64,000 nucleotides of DNA, from NCBI GenBank assembly GCA_023053575.1, contig JAKZAP010000008.1, forward strand, positions 1,265,001 through 1,329,000, written 5' to 3'. The notes under the pieces were generated by a model. That model saw only the letters and a list, made by a program, of their open reading frames with translations, ran no database searches and was not told the DNA's origin. Source of the DNA: Branchinecta lynchi (Eukaryota; Arthropoda; Branchiopoda; Anostraca; Branchinectidae). This document shows positions 20,961-32,564 of the stretch, piece after piece; position 1 is the stretch's first letter; each line of letters starts with the position of its first letter. The translations under genes and the position numbers were made by a program.

Positions 20961-22688
20961 GAGAGCGACAGAGCCGTACTTTCAGAATTTTTCGACAGAT
21001 GGCTCGCCTGCAAAATCCAAATAAATAGCCTGGGCCCTGCCGATTTCGCGATCCCTTCTCCCCTACCGGCAACAGAGACAGATGCGCATCCTATATCTAA
21101 ACATAACACAACCATACCCAACAGAACAAGGCCGCCTCAACCTCGCACATATCAATCTTCATTAACGGCTCCTGCACGTCTTCCAAATAATTACGCGGTC
21201 ATGAAACCACTTGACTATTTAACAGCGACGATGCGATTCTTGATAGCAAGACCACAATTTTCCCGACAGTGCTAATTACAACTAAACAGTAGCCAGCGCT
21301 AACTGTAATACGAATTGATCAGAGTTAGCGTTAAACCAGGACAATAGATGAACATGCCATATGGGGACTAAACGGATGCTTGTTGGTCACAGCTGGACAA
21401 AAGGGGTGCCGACTCAGTTTAATCTGGCGTACCTCACGATGATGAAGGTACTGACTTCAAATTTCAAATTCAAATTCACTTTATTCATCCAAAAATTCCT
21501 CATAGCGAAAAACAAGTGTCGAAGAAATTATGGCACGGCAAGCCTCGACTTTGGTAGAATCCCTTCACGCTCGAAGGGTTGACCTCGGACTTTCAAAACA
21601 GACCAGGTGTTCGGTTGGTTCCCTGCAATTTCCGGCAAAGAACGCATGGGACCTGCTTCCAGTTAATATATAAAAATATATTAAGGGATAATCCGGCCGG
21701 ATTCCGGCGCTCTCGCATTCCTTCCAGGCAGGGAGAACCACCCGGCAACCCGGATGCTACCGGCTAGAAGTACCCAGCTCATCTCCGGGCCATATTAGCT
21801 TCTTCAAAACCTTAAAGGATCGAATCTACGGAGTACGGTTGACCTGGTGACGGAGAAGGAATATTCTTGCAGTTTCCCATTCTAATGCGCCTTTCCTCCG
21901 ATGACGTCACAAGTAAATTTATGTATGAACAAAACTAGCGTCCATTCTTAAATAGAACCATCCATCTCCTATCATTGGCTTTTTCGTTGCCACGTGTAGC
22001 TAGATTAATTGGCCCCCGTGTTTCTAGGGTCCGTCACTTATTGTTAGGTGCTTGGTCCGACAGTAACTCGGTAGACAGCGAGTGACCAACCCCTCGTTCA
22101 TACCCTTCCTGGGTACTCCTGTTCCCTGACTACAGCCAGTCTAAATGTTTTGAAGAGACAAACGTAGGCCACACTACCACCAGTCATGTCGAATCGAGTA
22201 GACACTAGGTCTAAAAACACAGATAAACTGGTACCGACTACCACAAGAACAAATCGGGTTTTAAACACGTTCGTTCCGTACTACACATCAGTGTTTAACA
22301 AGTGCTTAATTTTTTTTTTACAATTTGTGTCGTCTTTTAGTTTGTAAGCCGAACCGCCATTTTGAGTTTCTTCTTCTTGACTATGGTAGCTTATATAAAT
22401 AAATGATTCTGAACTAGGAGGACTAAGCAGGTCAGTTCATCACCTTGTAGGCAGCAACGCCATCTTATTGGAGAAAAACGAGCCGCTTTGAAACAGATCC
22501 AAAATTTGATAGAAGAAACAGAAGGAACTAAGGGCAATTATCTGAAAATCCAGTCAACATACGGAACGTGGCCGAAAGCTTTTTGGTGCTCTAAATGCTC
22601 CATTAATGCTGCATTTTCTTTCCTTGTTTTGTCCGAAAGCTGTTATCTTTATTTCTTCTCTGACACTTCCAGAATACCAAAATTTAAG
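20961..22688. other. Mostly unassigned; LINE/SINE-type tail at 21443-21780
   Basis: On the minus strand a segment ends GGATGAATAAAGTGAATTTG and a GAATTT-type tail near 21445, the mark of a retroposed 3' end. Its upstream text (to about 21780) shows no clear reverse-transcriptase motif. No host exon is supported in the remainder. Confidence 0.4.
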
Positions 22689-22991
22689 AGCGTGTTCCAT
22701 CCTACTTACCATAGTTACTACGCATGACGTCACGAATTCTGTTTTTTTGCCGTCAAGGCTGGAACGATTTTTCTATTTTCCAGCAGGATCTCACGCCAGG
22801 GGCGAATCCGACCAATCACGTTACAGAGATGCGTAGTTACTACGCTTACTACGCTCCCGAGCATGGTAAGCAAATAGTAACTATTAGTTACTATTCCGAC
22901 AAGGTTGGAACGGTCAGCGTAGTAACTTTTCTTGAGGATGGAACGGAAATAGTAACTAATAGTAACTATTGTTAGAAGGGTGGAACACGCT
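22689..22991. mobile_element. AGCGTGTTCCA MITE, complete copy
   Basis: Ends AGCGTGTTCCA and TGGAACACGCT are exact inverses. The interior carries repeated GTAGTTACTACG and TAGTAACTATT words, with GGTTGGAACGGTCAGCGTAG near the right. Related copies lie at 29425-30430, 31779-32430 and 44364-44646. No protein is encoded. Confidence 0.75.
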
Positions 22992-23756
22992 GTAAGTCAG
23001 GAAGAAGAAGAACAAAAAAGAATTAGCTGTACAAAGCTGACAAAATGGATCAACTACTGATATCCAACCTTCTTATCTTCTTATATTTTCCTTTCTTTGT
23101 TGGCCTTTCATTGCTTAGAATTTGGAATGTTAGCGGAATTGTCAGTTGTCTTTTTGAATGTGTTATGTTTGCCGCCGAAAACACTGAGCGAATCGCCGTA
23201 CTCTCCAGTTTCTTCTTGAAAATTCAGCATCAAATTTAGCATTCTTGCTGAATTTTCCGATGAACTTTTTGCTGAATTAATGCTGCATTAATTGAGCGAA
23301 AATTTAAGTCCGAAAGCGGAAAACTGCATAAAATCCTGAATTAATTCAGCATTCACACAAACGTCTTTGGCAAGTATTCTACAGCAAAAATTGCCCGGTA
23401 TGGGTTTTAGTGAAATCTTCGACGACTGTTCAAAATTAGGCGACGTTCAAATAGGCAAACCTTTACTCTACAAACGGGACACACATTTATCACCATAGTC
23501 ATGATTGGAGCATGGTTTCACTGAAAAGTGGAGAAGAATTCTGGTAGGGCGGGGGGGGGGGGGGGGGCAATACCCAGATTGCGTAGAGGGCAATACGCGA
23601 ACCAAAAGAACGGACAAAAATTTAGGGTTGAACACCTTTAAAACCATAGAGATTCTAGACTAAGTAAGTAAGTAACTTATTTATAATCGAGTAATGAAAG
23701 AAAATAAGTAAGACACATTAACACACAGAAAAAGACACTTAATTTCAATCTTCGGA

Positions 23757-23918
23757 CAGGAATCTTGCAGTATTTGCTACTGGGATTAATCTTGTCTCTA
23801 AAAAGATAATCTTATCTCTAATTCGGATTAAAGCTATCTCAGTATAAATAAGGTTAATCCCAGTAGCAAATACTGCAGTTAACTTTAATCCTTACTCGGA
23901 GAAACTTTTCACAGTGTG
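23757..23918. mobile_element. Palindromic CACTGTAAAAAG MITE, copy 2
   Basis: It contains CTTGCAGTATTTGCTACTGG at the left and the inverse GTAGCAAATACTGCAG, then CTCGGAGAAACTTTTCACAG at the right. The internal palindrome is the same as at 20117-20275. The left terminal CACTGT is missing or degraded. Confidence 0.65.
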
Positions 23919-24284
23919 CTGCTGGAAGAGAGTGAGCAGCGCCTCCGATTGGACATAGAGGACCACACACGAGATTCTAAAATAACGCATCAAAAATCTG
24001 TCGAAAACGAGGAAGCAAACCGTCGGTCAAGGAAAAGCGTACTCGCGCGGAACCGTGACACAGTCCGCGGTTCAATAGAACCAATGCACCAAACAGAATT
24101 TCAGAGTTACAGCTCTTTTGGGGAACACTGACATGCGAGGATGTCCACACCCAAATATCAATTAAGTGTATTACTTCGTGACTACGACTCTTTCAGATTG
24201 CTCGGAAAAACTCTGCATTGCCAGATTCCAAACGAAAGAGAGGTAAATATTCCTTGAGCTCAAGCTGACTTGAAAACATATGTT

Positions 24285-24965
24285 CAAATAATGTATACAA
24301 CGGATACATCATATTTGATGGATACATCAGGTACGATGCTTCATTAGCAAAGATATTTTTTTTTTTAGTAGTAGTAGATTTTTAATTCTAAAAAGTAACT
24401 TTCACAGCGTGAACGCCGAATTTGACTTCTACGTCCAAACATAACTAAACACTCTAATCAATTTGTCAGTCGAATAATAATTGCAACATAATTCGTAACA
24501 AATTCATCAGTCGATACAAAACTTAACTACCACAATTTACACGATAGGCTCATTCGGCGAACATTTTGCCAAAAACTTCTAAAACAAATAAAAGTCACTT
24601 TAAAAAAATGGTAAAGTTTTTTTTTTTCAAATTCAATCAAAGTAAATTTTTAATCATTACGTCAAAAGTAATTTCACTTAAAAATATATATAAAACAAAA
24701 TAAAACATTCTAAAAGGGTCAAAAACCAAAACTAACAAATTCAACAAAAATAATGACTAAGTTTACTGGCTGTTGTACAATTCAACAAAACTTGGAACAA
24801 AACTCCTTCGGTACCTTTCATGTTTTGTGGGGACTGGATTTAATCAATTAAATCGACCCTTTTCGACCCTTCTTGGCAGGGTCCTCGTCAGGCTGTCAAT
24901 CTTCAAGAATGAAGATGCTGATGAACCATCGTAGCTGACGGATCTGTTGTATACATTATTTGAAA
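24285..24965 (-). mobile_element. Hammerhead-motif repeat split by an AT-rich insertion
   Basis: The left part (24285-24350) has TCAAATAATGTATACAACGG and the right part (24861-24965) has the minus-strand CTGACGAGGACCCTGCCAAG core and GAAA, then a shortened second arm. The insertion starts with a T-run and ends near AATCGACCC, exactly beside the GAAA box. It is an A-tailed minus-strand insertion of about 500 bp whose start (ACTTTCACAGCGTGAACGCC) resembles the LINE 3' end at 7870. Confidence 0.6.
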
Positions 24966-25384
24966 ATGCACAATGGTCGGCGTCTGAAATGATGTTTAGC
25001 CCACGGATGCGCATCCATGTGCTAACTGGTATCCAACTTCCGATGGTGAACTCAAACGTAGCAGATGAGTGATGGTGGGGGCAGTCGATCCGTCTATGGC
25101 ACTTGAGACTAGAGTTCCCGTCAGGATTTAACCACCATCATGGCTTCTACACGACATTTTTGATAAAAACTCCCGGCCGGATGGACACTCCGCTCCGGGG
25201 AAACCTTATCCTCTGTCAGCACCATCAAGCGGAAGTAAAAGAAAACTCCAAGCGGACAACACTCAAATTGAGAACTTACTCATCAGATGGCGTTCTGTCT
25301 GACAGGCTTGCTTCGGCTCCACAACCCCGCTGCACCAGAGCAATATCTAGGGGGTAGCGCCAAGACCTTTGCTTTCCATGCTTT

Positions 25385-26830
25385 GAAAACGGGCCATACT
25401 CATAGCCCCGCCCACTACGCTTGCGGCATTTAAAGGGGGATAAACTTGCAGGTTTATAAGTTTCTAGTAATGCAAAGGTTCGGTCTACACACACCAAGGA
25501 AAAAATGGAGGCTGTATCATTTTTGTTTTGCTGATTCCAGAGTATGAAGTTTTAGGAGCCAGCGTTGATGAACGACTGAATGAGTTTCAGTGGGGACGTT
25601 CTCTATAACTAGTGGTGCTAGTATCTCTGCCATTCGAGTGTGTGTCAATTTTGTCAAGTCTTGGCCCTACTCCCTGGTGTTATTTGCTCTGCACTGGACT
25701 GAACTCTACAACTTCCAATCGCATCAAAATAAAAGAAAACTCGAAGCGGACAACACTCAAATTGAGTACTTACTCATCAGATGGCGTTCTGTCCGACCAG
25801 GCTTGCTTCGGCTCCACAATCCCGCTGGACTGAACTCTACCGCTTCCAATCGCATCATGGGGTTTGAGTGACGCTCCGTTGGAAGAACGAGGCGAGGCAC
25901 GGAAGGACGGACTAAAGAGGGCAGGAAACTTCCGTCTGATATCATCACCGATGCTCGAACCAGCAGGAACTGTTTGTCTATGAGCTGCTCCATGTCTAGA
26001 AATAATTGCCGGTCAGTTCAATCCAGAACAAAATAACATAGCGTCAAGACCAGAGCAAAACATGTTTTGCTCTCCATGCTTTGCAAACGAGCCATTCTCG
26101 TAGTGCCGCCCACTACGCTTGCGACATTTAAAGCGAGACAAACTTGTGGGTTTAGCAGTTTCTAGTAAAGAAAAGGTGCGGTCTGCACACCCCAAGGAAT
26201 CAATGGAGGCTGTATCATTTTTTGCAATGTTCAGAATACGAAGTTATCGGAGCCAGCGCTGGTGAACGACTGAATGCGTTTTAGTAGAGATGTTAAAATA
26301 TTCCTTCAGCCCAAGCTGACTGCGAATCATACTTGACGGTGCAAAACGGATAAGTCAGCTACATTTTATTAAAGCTATATTCCGGTCCTTCTTGGCAAGG
26401 GTACTCTTCAGGCTCAAGCCGCTCAAGGCCCCGAAGAAGGGCCAAAATATAGCTCTAATAAAATGTAGCTGACTTATCCGTTTTGCAACGTCAAATAGAG
26501 ATGTTCTCTATCGCTAGTGGTGCTAGTATCGCTGCTACTCGAGCGTCTGTCAATTTCGACAAGTCTTGGCACTACTCCCTTATAGTGTTATGTTGCTCTG
26601 AGACGTAGGCATTCCTTCTTTCGCAAACGGGCCATACTTATACCTCCGCCCACTACGCTTGCGACATTTAAAGCTAGACAAACTTGTGGGTTTAGAAATT
26701 GCTAAGATAGCTAAGATGCGGTCTGCACACGTTGAGGAAACTGGGGAGATTGTGTGTTATTTTTGCTTTGTTCAGAATATGAAGTTGTTGGAGCCAGCGC
26801 TGGTGCACGACCAATTGAGTTTAGAAATAG
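25385..26830 (+). repeat. Three diverged copies of a ~250-bp segment
   Basis: The block CCGCCCACTACGCTTGCG, then TTTAAAG, AAACTTG, GGTCTACACAC/GGTCTGCACAC and GGAGCCAGCG occurs at 25391-25640, 26088-26294 (continued at 26506-26600) and 26628-26830. The middle copy is interrupted by a ribozyme-like element. The first copy preserves the empty site. No coding function is evident. CCGCCCACTACG and TTTAAAG in each unit could hint at promoter-derived sequence, but that is only a guess. Confidence 0.7.
26295..26495 (-). mobile_element. Hammerhead-motif retroposon, subtype 2, with 10-bp TSD
   Basis: TAGAGATGTT flanks both ends (26285-26294 and 26496-26505). The arms carry GGTGCAAAACGGATAAGTCA and its inverse. 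The minus-strand motif at 26371-26415 keeps CTGAAGA, with stem I GAGC/GCTT, but GAAA is changed to GGAA. The plus-strand arm has lost its CTGANGA box. Confidence 0.8.
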
Positions 26831-26925
26831 AAAAAAAGAAAAGAAAATGCGTACACAATGATTCAAACTAACTTAGATACGCTTAATCACTAAAGATTAG
26901 GCGGTCAGCACAAACTCAACCAAAT

Positions 26926-27218
26926 GCTTAAAAGACGCGTCGTACTTATGATAGTAATTCATTCTACTTCAGTAGTATTTCCATTCATTCTCGTTCCCGA
27001 GATTATACGCTTCATAATCGAATCATATCTCCTCCATTAGCAAAACACTGATTATCCCGCTTGCCAAGTTTGTTCTCTCATGCGGCCAATCATTGTTTCC
27101 GAGGAGCTTGTTCGTCCGGAGACCGGTTATGCAAATTGTGCCAAGGCTGTCATCTAAAACAAGGTACATGGAAAGAGGCTAAAAACAGCCTACTGCCTCA
27201 CATAAGGCGTATTAACGC
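26926..27218 (-). mobile_element. CTTTAAAGG-type MITE, second subfamily, truncated
   Basis: Read on the minus strand it matches 46737-47108 and 55757-56108. Shared blocks are CCTCGGAAACAATGAT, GCGTATAATCTCG-like text and TACTATCATAAGTACGACG, closing with GTCTTTTAAGC. It runs into the foldback at 27219, which removes its 5' part. Confidence 0.6.
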
Positions 27219-28141
27219 CGTTCCCCAAGGACTTCTTTTGAGGAGTCCCTGCGTTTTTGTTTGTCCCAGGGACTCACTCCCCGTATTCTCGCGAATCCTC
27301 ACGGACGGGGAATGCTCCGATTATCATCACCATCATCAAAATGGACTCCCTTTCAGATTCGGAGGGGAATCAATTTTTACTGGTGTTGATTACTTGAAAA
27401 CAATCGGAATAAACAAAACCAAAAATTAAGTGGATCCAAACTAACTTCGTCAACTGCAAATTTTTGTTTCGAACAAAATCCATTTTGGAAGCATTCCCTG
27501 TGTTCTCGTCGTTTTCCGTACGCGGAGTCTGCGAGGAGTAACTCCTCTATTCTCGCCGTCCGCCCTGATGGTTGGTCATTTTTGTTTATTTTTCGCAAGA
27601 GGGTAGTTTTTATTTATTTATCTGGTAGATCGGAGGTCATTTTATACAGGTCAAATAAATTAAGTTATATTATTTTTGTTAGATTTATAGGGTACGTAGT
27701 TGTTGTTATTATAGTAAAAACTGTAACAAGCACTGCTTGTTCGAATTTTTGTTCTCCATAGAGCTTGTATAATGTATTTGTATTTTTGTGTAAAATTAAA
27801 AAACTTGAACACTCCACGCGGACTCCGCGTACGGAAAACATCGAGCACACGGGGACTGCTTCCAAAATGGATTTTGTTCGAAAAAAAAAAATATGCTGTT
27901 GATGATGGTCTCTATCCGCTTCCTTTTGGGTTTTCTTTATCCTGATTGTTTTTAATTAATTTTGACACTGCACCAATGCCAGCAAAAATTGACTCCCCTC
28001 TGAATATGAAAGAGAATCTTTTTTGATGATGGTGATGGTAATCGGAGCATTCCCCGTCCGTGGGAAACTCGCGAGAAGAACAAACAGTCCCCAGAACAAA
28101 CAAAAACGCGGGGACTTCTCAAGTCGAGTCCTCGGGGAACG
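27219..28141. repeat. 923-bp foldback inverted repeat next to an exon
   Basis: The left arm starts CGTTCCCCAAGGACTTC and the right arm ends with the inverse (GAGTCCTCGGGGAACG). Matches continue inward through GGACGGGGAATGCTCCGATT, ATCCATTTTGGAAGCA and CCGTACGCGGAGTC, with the centre near 27690. The arms span more than 350 bp each. It lies in the intron just 28 bp beyond the donor of the PTPN4-like exon at 28170-28423. Confidence 0.8.
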
Positions 28142-28169
28142 CGAGAACGTGTCTTAAATAAGACTTTAC

Positions 28170-28423
28170 CTGAACACTCCTCTTTCGCGAGCACGCCTCA
28201 CTCCGTTTTCAATCGTCTGGTACTCCGTTCTTCCCGTAAACCGGAATCGAGATCCAATCCCAAAACCCAAAGAGCTGCCGAAACCCAAAAATCTCCTCGG
28301 CATAGTGTGAAGAGGAGTTGAGAGACGGAAGAAGGAGTGATGCTCCACACATGACCTCCACAGATTCTTGCAGGACCGGTAGGTCACCAGGTTGAATCCG
28401 AGTAAGGTATCGAGCTCTTCTGA
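28170..28423 (-). CDS. PTPN4: PTPN4-like gene, exon 9: FERM F3 end and FERM-adjacent segment
   Basis: Acceptor ATTCTCTTTCAG lies before 28423 and donor AG/GTAAAG at 28169-28170. The exon enters in phase 0 and leaves in phase 2, with 84 full codons. Residues read SEELDTLLGFNL, YRSCKNLWRSCVEHHSFFRL and then GSRFRFTGRTEYQT. The words LGFN, CKNLW, CVEHHxFFRL and GRTE are the hallmark of the last helix of the FERM F3 (PH-like) lobe and the FERM-adjacent region of band 4.1 and PTPN3/4 proteins. The stretch LGFGSSLGFGIGS between them is an unusually glycine-rich insert. Confidence 0.85.
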
Positions 28424-28884
28424 CTGAAAGAGAATCATTCCTTACGTTCTAAAATATGAAAGGGGGTTGAAAGGGGGTTGCTCTCAAAGAACTGGGACAC
28501 AGACTCTAAGATCGGAGGCCCACAACTAAAATAAAATGGTGTAAAATCTGTGGAAGACTATATACATCATTTGTAGTGATCTTTGGATGATTACGAAAAG
28601 GTGGTACGGTTTTTTGTTTTTTTTTCTCATCACCTTATCTTTAAGTGTTCTTTCCTCTTTTTCACAAAATTATTTTACTGTTTAAACGTTCAAAGAAGAA
28701 GTATGCTTCTTAAAGCCCCGAAGCCGACTGGGGCTTCACCAACTGCATCAGGGAAGCTTCACTTGGGGTGAATGTTAGGAGAAGTATTTTTTACAAAGCT
28801 ACCACGAAAATGATATTCCTGTCTAGGACTGCTTACAAGCAACTTTTGATCACACTAAGAGTGAACACAGCTTGAGCATTTGTC

Positions 28885-29075
28885 CAGCCCACGCTGACTG
28901 CGAATCATATTCGATGCCAAACAGAAAAGTTAACTGGGATTTAGTCTAGCCGTCGCAGGTCCGTCTTTCAGACCTGAAGAGGAACTTTGCCAAGAAGGCC
29001 GAAATACTGCTAGAACAAATTTAAGCTGACTTCTCCGGAATGGCGCCATCACAATATGACACGCAGATTGTTTAC
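28885..29075 (+). mobile_element. Hammerhead-motif repeat, subtype 2, decayed
   Basis: It begins CCCACGCTGACTGCGAATCA, like the copy at 26295. It contains CTGAAGA at 28974-28980 and GAAATACTGC at 29001, but the cleavage-site region and stem I are changed. The other arm is rearranged. Confidence 0.5.
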
Positions 29076-29424
29076 ATGGTCTAAACTAATTGTATCGGAA
29101 TCCCATACAAGCGTGACGTCACACCCATCTGATCTATTTTACCTCACGTCACACCCATCTTTCACCCATATTTTACCTCAGAGAACGAAAAATTTTAGTA
29201 TTCCTATCGGTGAATTTATATTTTAATACATGTATACAGAGCGGCCAGCGAGGCACCGGTCGCGTTTACATTTATAAACCGACCTAGAGACAATCAAGTC
29301 CTATGTTGGGTCCTCAATCACTCGACGTCACTATGTACGTCACGACTGTATGGAATTCCGATACAATTTAGTAAAGATCGTTTAAATAAGTTGATTGATA
29401 TGGCGGAAAATGGGGATAAACCAA

Positions 29425-30430
29425 TACCAGTCGATACTACTTACCGTGGTTACTACGCACGACTTCGCGAATTTCGGCTTCTTGGCGTCAAGACTGGATC
29501 GCATTTTTTTATTTTCACCAAGATATCCCTCCACGGGGTAATCCATGCAATCACGTTACAGCGATCCGTAGTTACCACGCTTACTACGCTCCCGAGCAGG
29601 TAAGCAAATAGTTACTATTAGCAAGAACAAATAATCAGATATAACCTCTGTCTTTGGTACCATGCAGCGACAACGAATACCCCGACAAAACTGAGCAGAC
29701 CTAGAGGTATTTACGTAGCTTTTTAGCTAAGTGCACACACAGTCCGGAAAGATTCCGCACGCGAAAACGCGCATGCGAAATTCGCGTCACTATGCCCACA
29801 GGTTTTCAATGAAACGAAATTTCGGGCGGGAAGCTTGGCCCCAGATTTGAAAAATCCACTGCTTAGCCTACGGTCAGAAAATGATGATTGATTGACGAAT
29901 GTTGGCAAATCCTCTGTTCATTAAAAAATGTCTAGTTTGTATTGTCTATATAAAATACAGGAGGTGCAGCCTATGTAACTTTGAACAGTTCTAAGAAGTA
30001 CTAAAGAAAGATGCAATTAAGGAACTGCTTTGACTGACCAGTATTTTCCTTTTATTGCAGCAAGTGTATGGAGTGTCGCTCAAATCGGAACGAAAATATC
30101 GGACCGAATCCGCATGCGATGCGTCACAATTCCGGAGCCGAGAAGGAAATTCGCACAGGACTGCGAAATTCGGACTGTGTGTGAACGCTACTTTTTATCC
30201 GTCTACTCTACTTTCGTCTTCGCCGTTGCTCATCGCAGATAAAGCGAATGCAGGAGGCGTACTCTATGCGCTGAGCCGCTCTTGAACGCGTCCAAAAAAA
30301 CAATCAGCTTTGTCTTCTACTTTTCCTCAGTTACTATTTCTAGAAGGTTGGAACGGTCAGCCTTGTAACTTTTCGTGAGGTTGTAGTAATTAAGAGTTAC
30401 TACTGTTAGAAGGGTTACACGCTCAAAAAT
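29425..30430. mobile_element. AGCGTGTTCCA MITE, copy 2, interrupted
   Basis: The left part (29425-29620) has ACTTACCGTGGTTACTACGC and ACGCTCCCGAGCAGGTAAGC. The right part (30325-30430) has GGTTGGAACGGTCAGC and TTAGAAGGG. Between them lies about 700 bp with its own inverted repeat: ACACACAGTCCGGA at 29737 against the inverse near 30175, with CpG-rich TTCGCG words. Related inner text recurs at 46585-46740. Confidence 0.55.
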
Positions 30431-31778
30431 GATTAGGTAAGCATAATCGTAGCTTTTATCTCTACAAGATCAAAACACCAGCTAAAATTATATGACTACT
30501 GCTAGGAAACAGTTGTCCCCTTCTACAGCAAGAAGTCCGTCAATATCGTCCGCTATCTAGACATTGCAAAAGCTAGAATACTTCAGACTTAACTCCTTTA
30601 AATAGTGGGTTATCGTCAAGTCCCGGTACAGTTCCTCGAGGTTTAATTGCCAAATTACAAGCAAGTAATTTACAACAGTTCATTAGCAGAAGTAAAAGGA
30701 ATGTCGTTTACTGAGGATGGCGGCAGTTAAGTATCCGAACAAAAAGAAGCGACAAGATAGCAAGGACTGACAAAGGCTTGCCATTTTCCTCTTTGAATTA
30801 ACTATTTCTTTATTTTAACAATGTACGGTGATAACTTAATAAATCCATAGGAATTATAAAATGTTTTATTTAGTAAACAAGTCTTTCCATCCCGTGCACA
30901 ACGAACTTGTCTTCTCAGCCGGGCTCTGGACCTTTTGTTATTTAATTTATTATTAAAAGAAACTGAACATAATCAAAAGAAATTGACTGTATGAAACACT
31001 AAGTAATTCCCAAAATAAGCGTCTTTGTCTTGCTCAGCGACCCTATCAGGAAACAGTCTTGACGAGTTGAAAGTTGAACGAGAATGGCACAACAGCTTAC
31101 TACGCTGGGACGTCGGCATGATATCTAATTACAAAGAGGACAGGCTATTGTGAATGTGCAAAACTCAAATCCGCTGCCTATTCGGGAGAAGACGAAACGC
31201 ACGTCGCATTTGTTTGCGCTTGCAAGCAGTTCTTCACCTCATTAAATTTGATGCAACGTATTTGCAATTATAAAACCGTAAGTTCCAATTATCCAATTAA
31301 GCTTGAACAGCCAAATATGTACCGAAACTGCCAAGCATGGTTGGATTTGCGATCTGATACGCACATGCCTATGACTAATGTGAAAAAATGATACTACCCA
31401 CATTCCCCGCTAGCAGAGTCCCTCCCCCTCTACCACACACAATATCTCAAACGACCTTCCTTTATTTTTTTACAGCAACTCTTAGTATTCCGACCAACGA
31501 TTGTGACCCCGAAGACATGTCAGTGCAATAATTCTGAGTGGGTTTGCTCCTTCTGACGTTATTTAACTTTAGACGGTGCTATTTCATCCCTTTCGGGTGC
31601 TGTAAAGAACCAGCTATTGGCGCGTCAATCTAGTTTCTAAGAAAATCCAATTCTCAGAAGAAAAAAAAACAGCGGGTGTTTCGGGTTTTATTTTGCTTTT
31701 TAGCGAAAAACTACGCCGTCCGAGGTTGAACAGATAGAAACAAAGTTAAAGGACCCATCTTGCTTTTCATCACACTCT
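30431..31778. other. Unassigned intronic stretch
   Basis: AT-rich, with no supported exon, RNA gene or terminal repeat. It lies in the 8.7-kb intron between PTPN4-like exons 8 and 9. Confidence 0.45.
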
Positions 31779-31795
31779 CAGAGCGTGTTCCACCC

Positions 31796-31952
31796 TACAC
31801 TGTAAACAAAAATCTTGCAGTATTTGCTACTGGAATTAATCTTGTCTTTATTGAGATAAGATTATCCCTAATTCGGATTAATTTTATCACAATAGAGATA
31901 AGATTAATCCCAGTAGCAATACTGCATCCTTATTCGGAGAAACTTTAGTGTA
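31796..31952. mobile_element. Palindromic CACTGTAAAAAG MITE, copy 3
   Basis: It starts TACACTGTAAACAAAAATC and ends GGAGAAACTTTAGTGTA. The internal inverted blocks CAGTATTTGCTACTGG and CCCAGTAGCAATACTGCA are present. Confidence 0.75.
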
Positions 31953-31985
31953 CTTACCATACACCATAGGTTGTTAAGCTGTGCC

Positions 31986-32160
31986 GTACACTATAAAAAG
32001 TTTCTCCGTATAAAGATTAAAGTTAACTGCAATATTTCCTACTCGGATCCATCTTATCTCTATTTGGTATTAATCTTATCTGCGTAGAGATAAGAATAAT
32101 CTGAGTAGCAAATAATGCAGTTAAATTTAATCTTTATACGGAAAAACTTTTTACAGTGTA
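31986..32160. mobile_element. Palindromic CACTGTAAAAAG MITE, copy 4
   Basis: It starts GTACACTATAAAAAGTTTCT and ends GAAAAACTTTTTACAGTGTA. The near-complete self-complementarity would give one long hairpin. It lies 34 bp from copy 3. Confidence 0.75.
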
Positions 32161-32564
32161 TTTACTACGCATGTTACGAATTTTGGCTTCTTGGCCTCAA
32201 GGTTGAAACACATTTTTCTATTTTCAACGAAATATCATGTCAAGGGCTAATCCGAGCAATCATGTTACAGAGATTCGTCAAAACTACACTTCCTACGCCC
32301 CCGTGCATGGTAGGCAAATAGTTATATTAGTTACTATTTTGAGAAGGTTGGAACGGTCAGCGTAGTAACTTTTTACGAGGATGGAACGAAAATAGCAACT
32401 AACAGTTCCTATTGTTCGAAGAACACGCTCCCAGTGACGGCGTATGACGTCTACTAACCTCTGAAATTACATTCTTTACAAAAATCCTTGGGAGTCACTT
32501 AATCTGAATTTTTCGCTTTTCAATGGTAGCCGAGACTTTCCACGGTTGCCAAACCTGATTTTCG

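Larger units (their letters stand above)
31779..32430. mobile_element. AGCGTGTTCCA MITE, copy 3, with two palindromic MITEs inside
   Basis: The left end AGAGCGTGTTCCACCCT is followed at once by two CACTGTAAAAAG-type palindromes (31796-31952 and 31986-32160). The MITE sequence resumes with TTTACTACGCATG and runs to AAGAACACGCTC. The insertion point falls at a TA. Confidence 0.7.
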
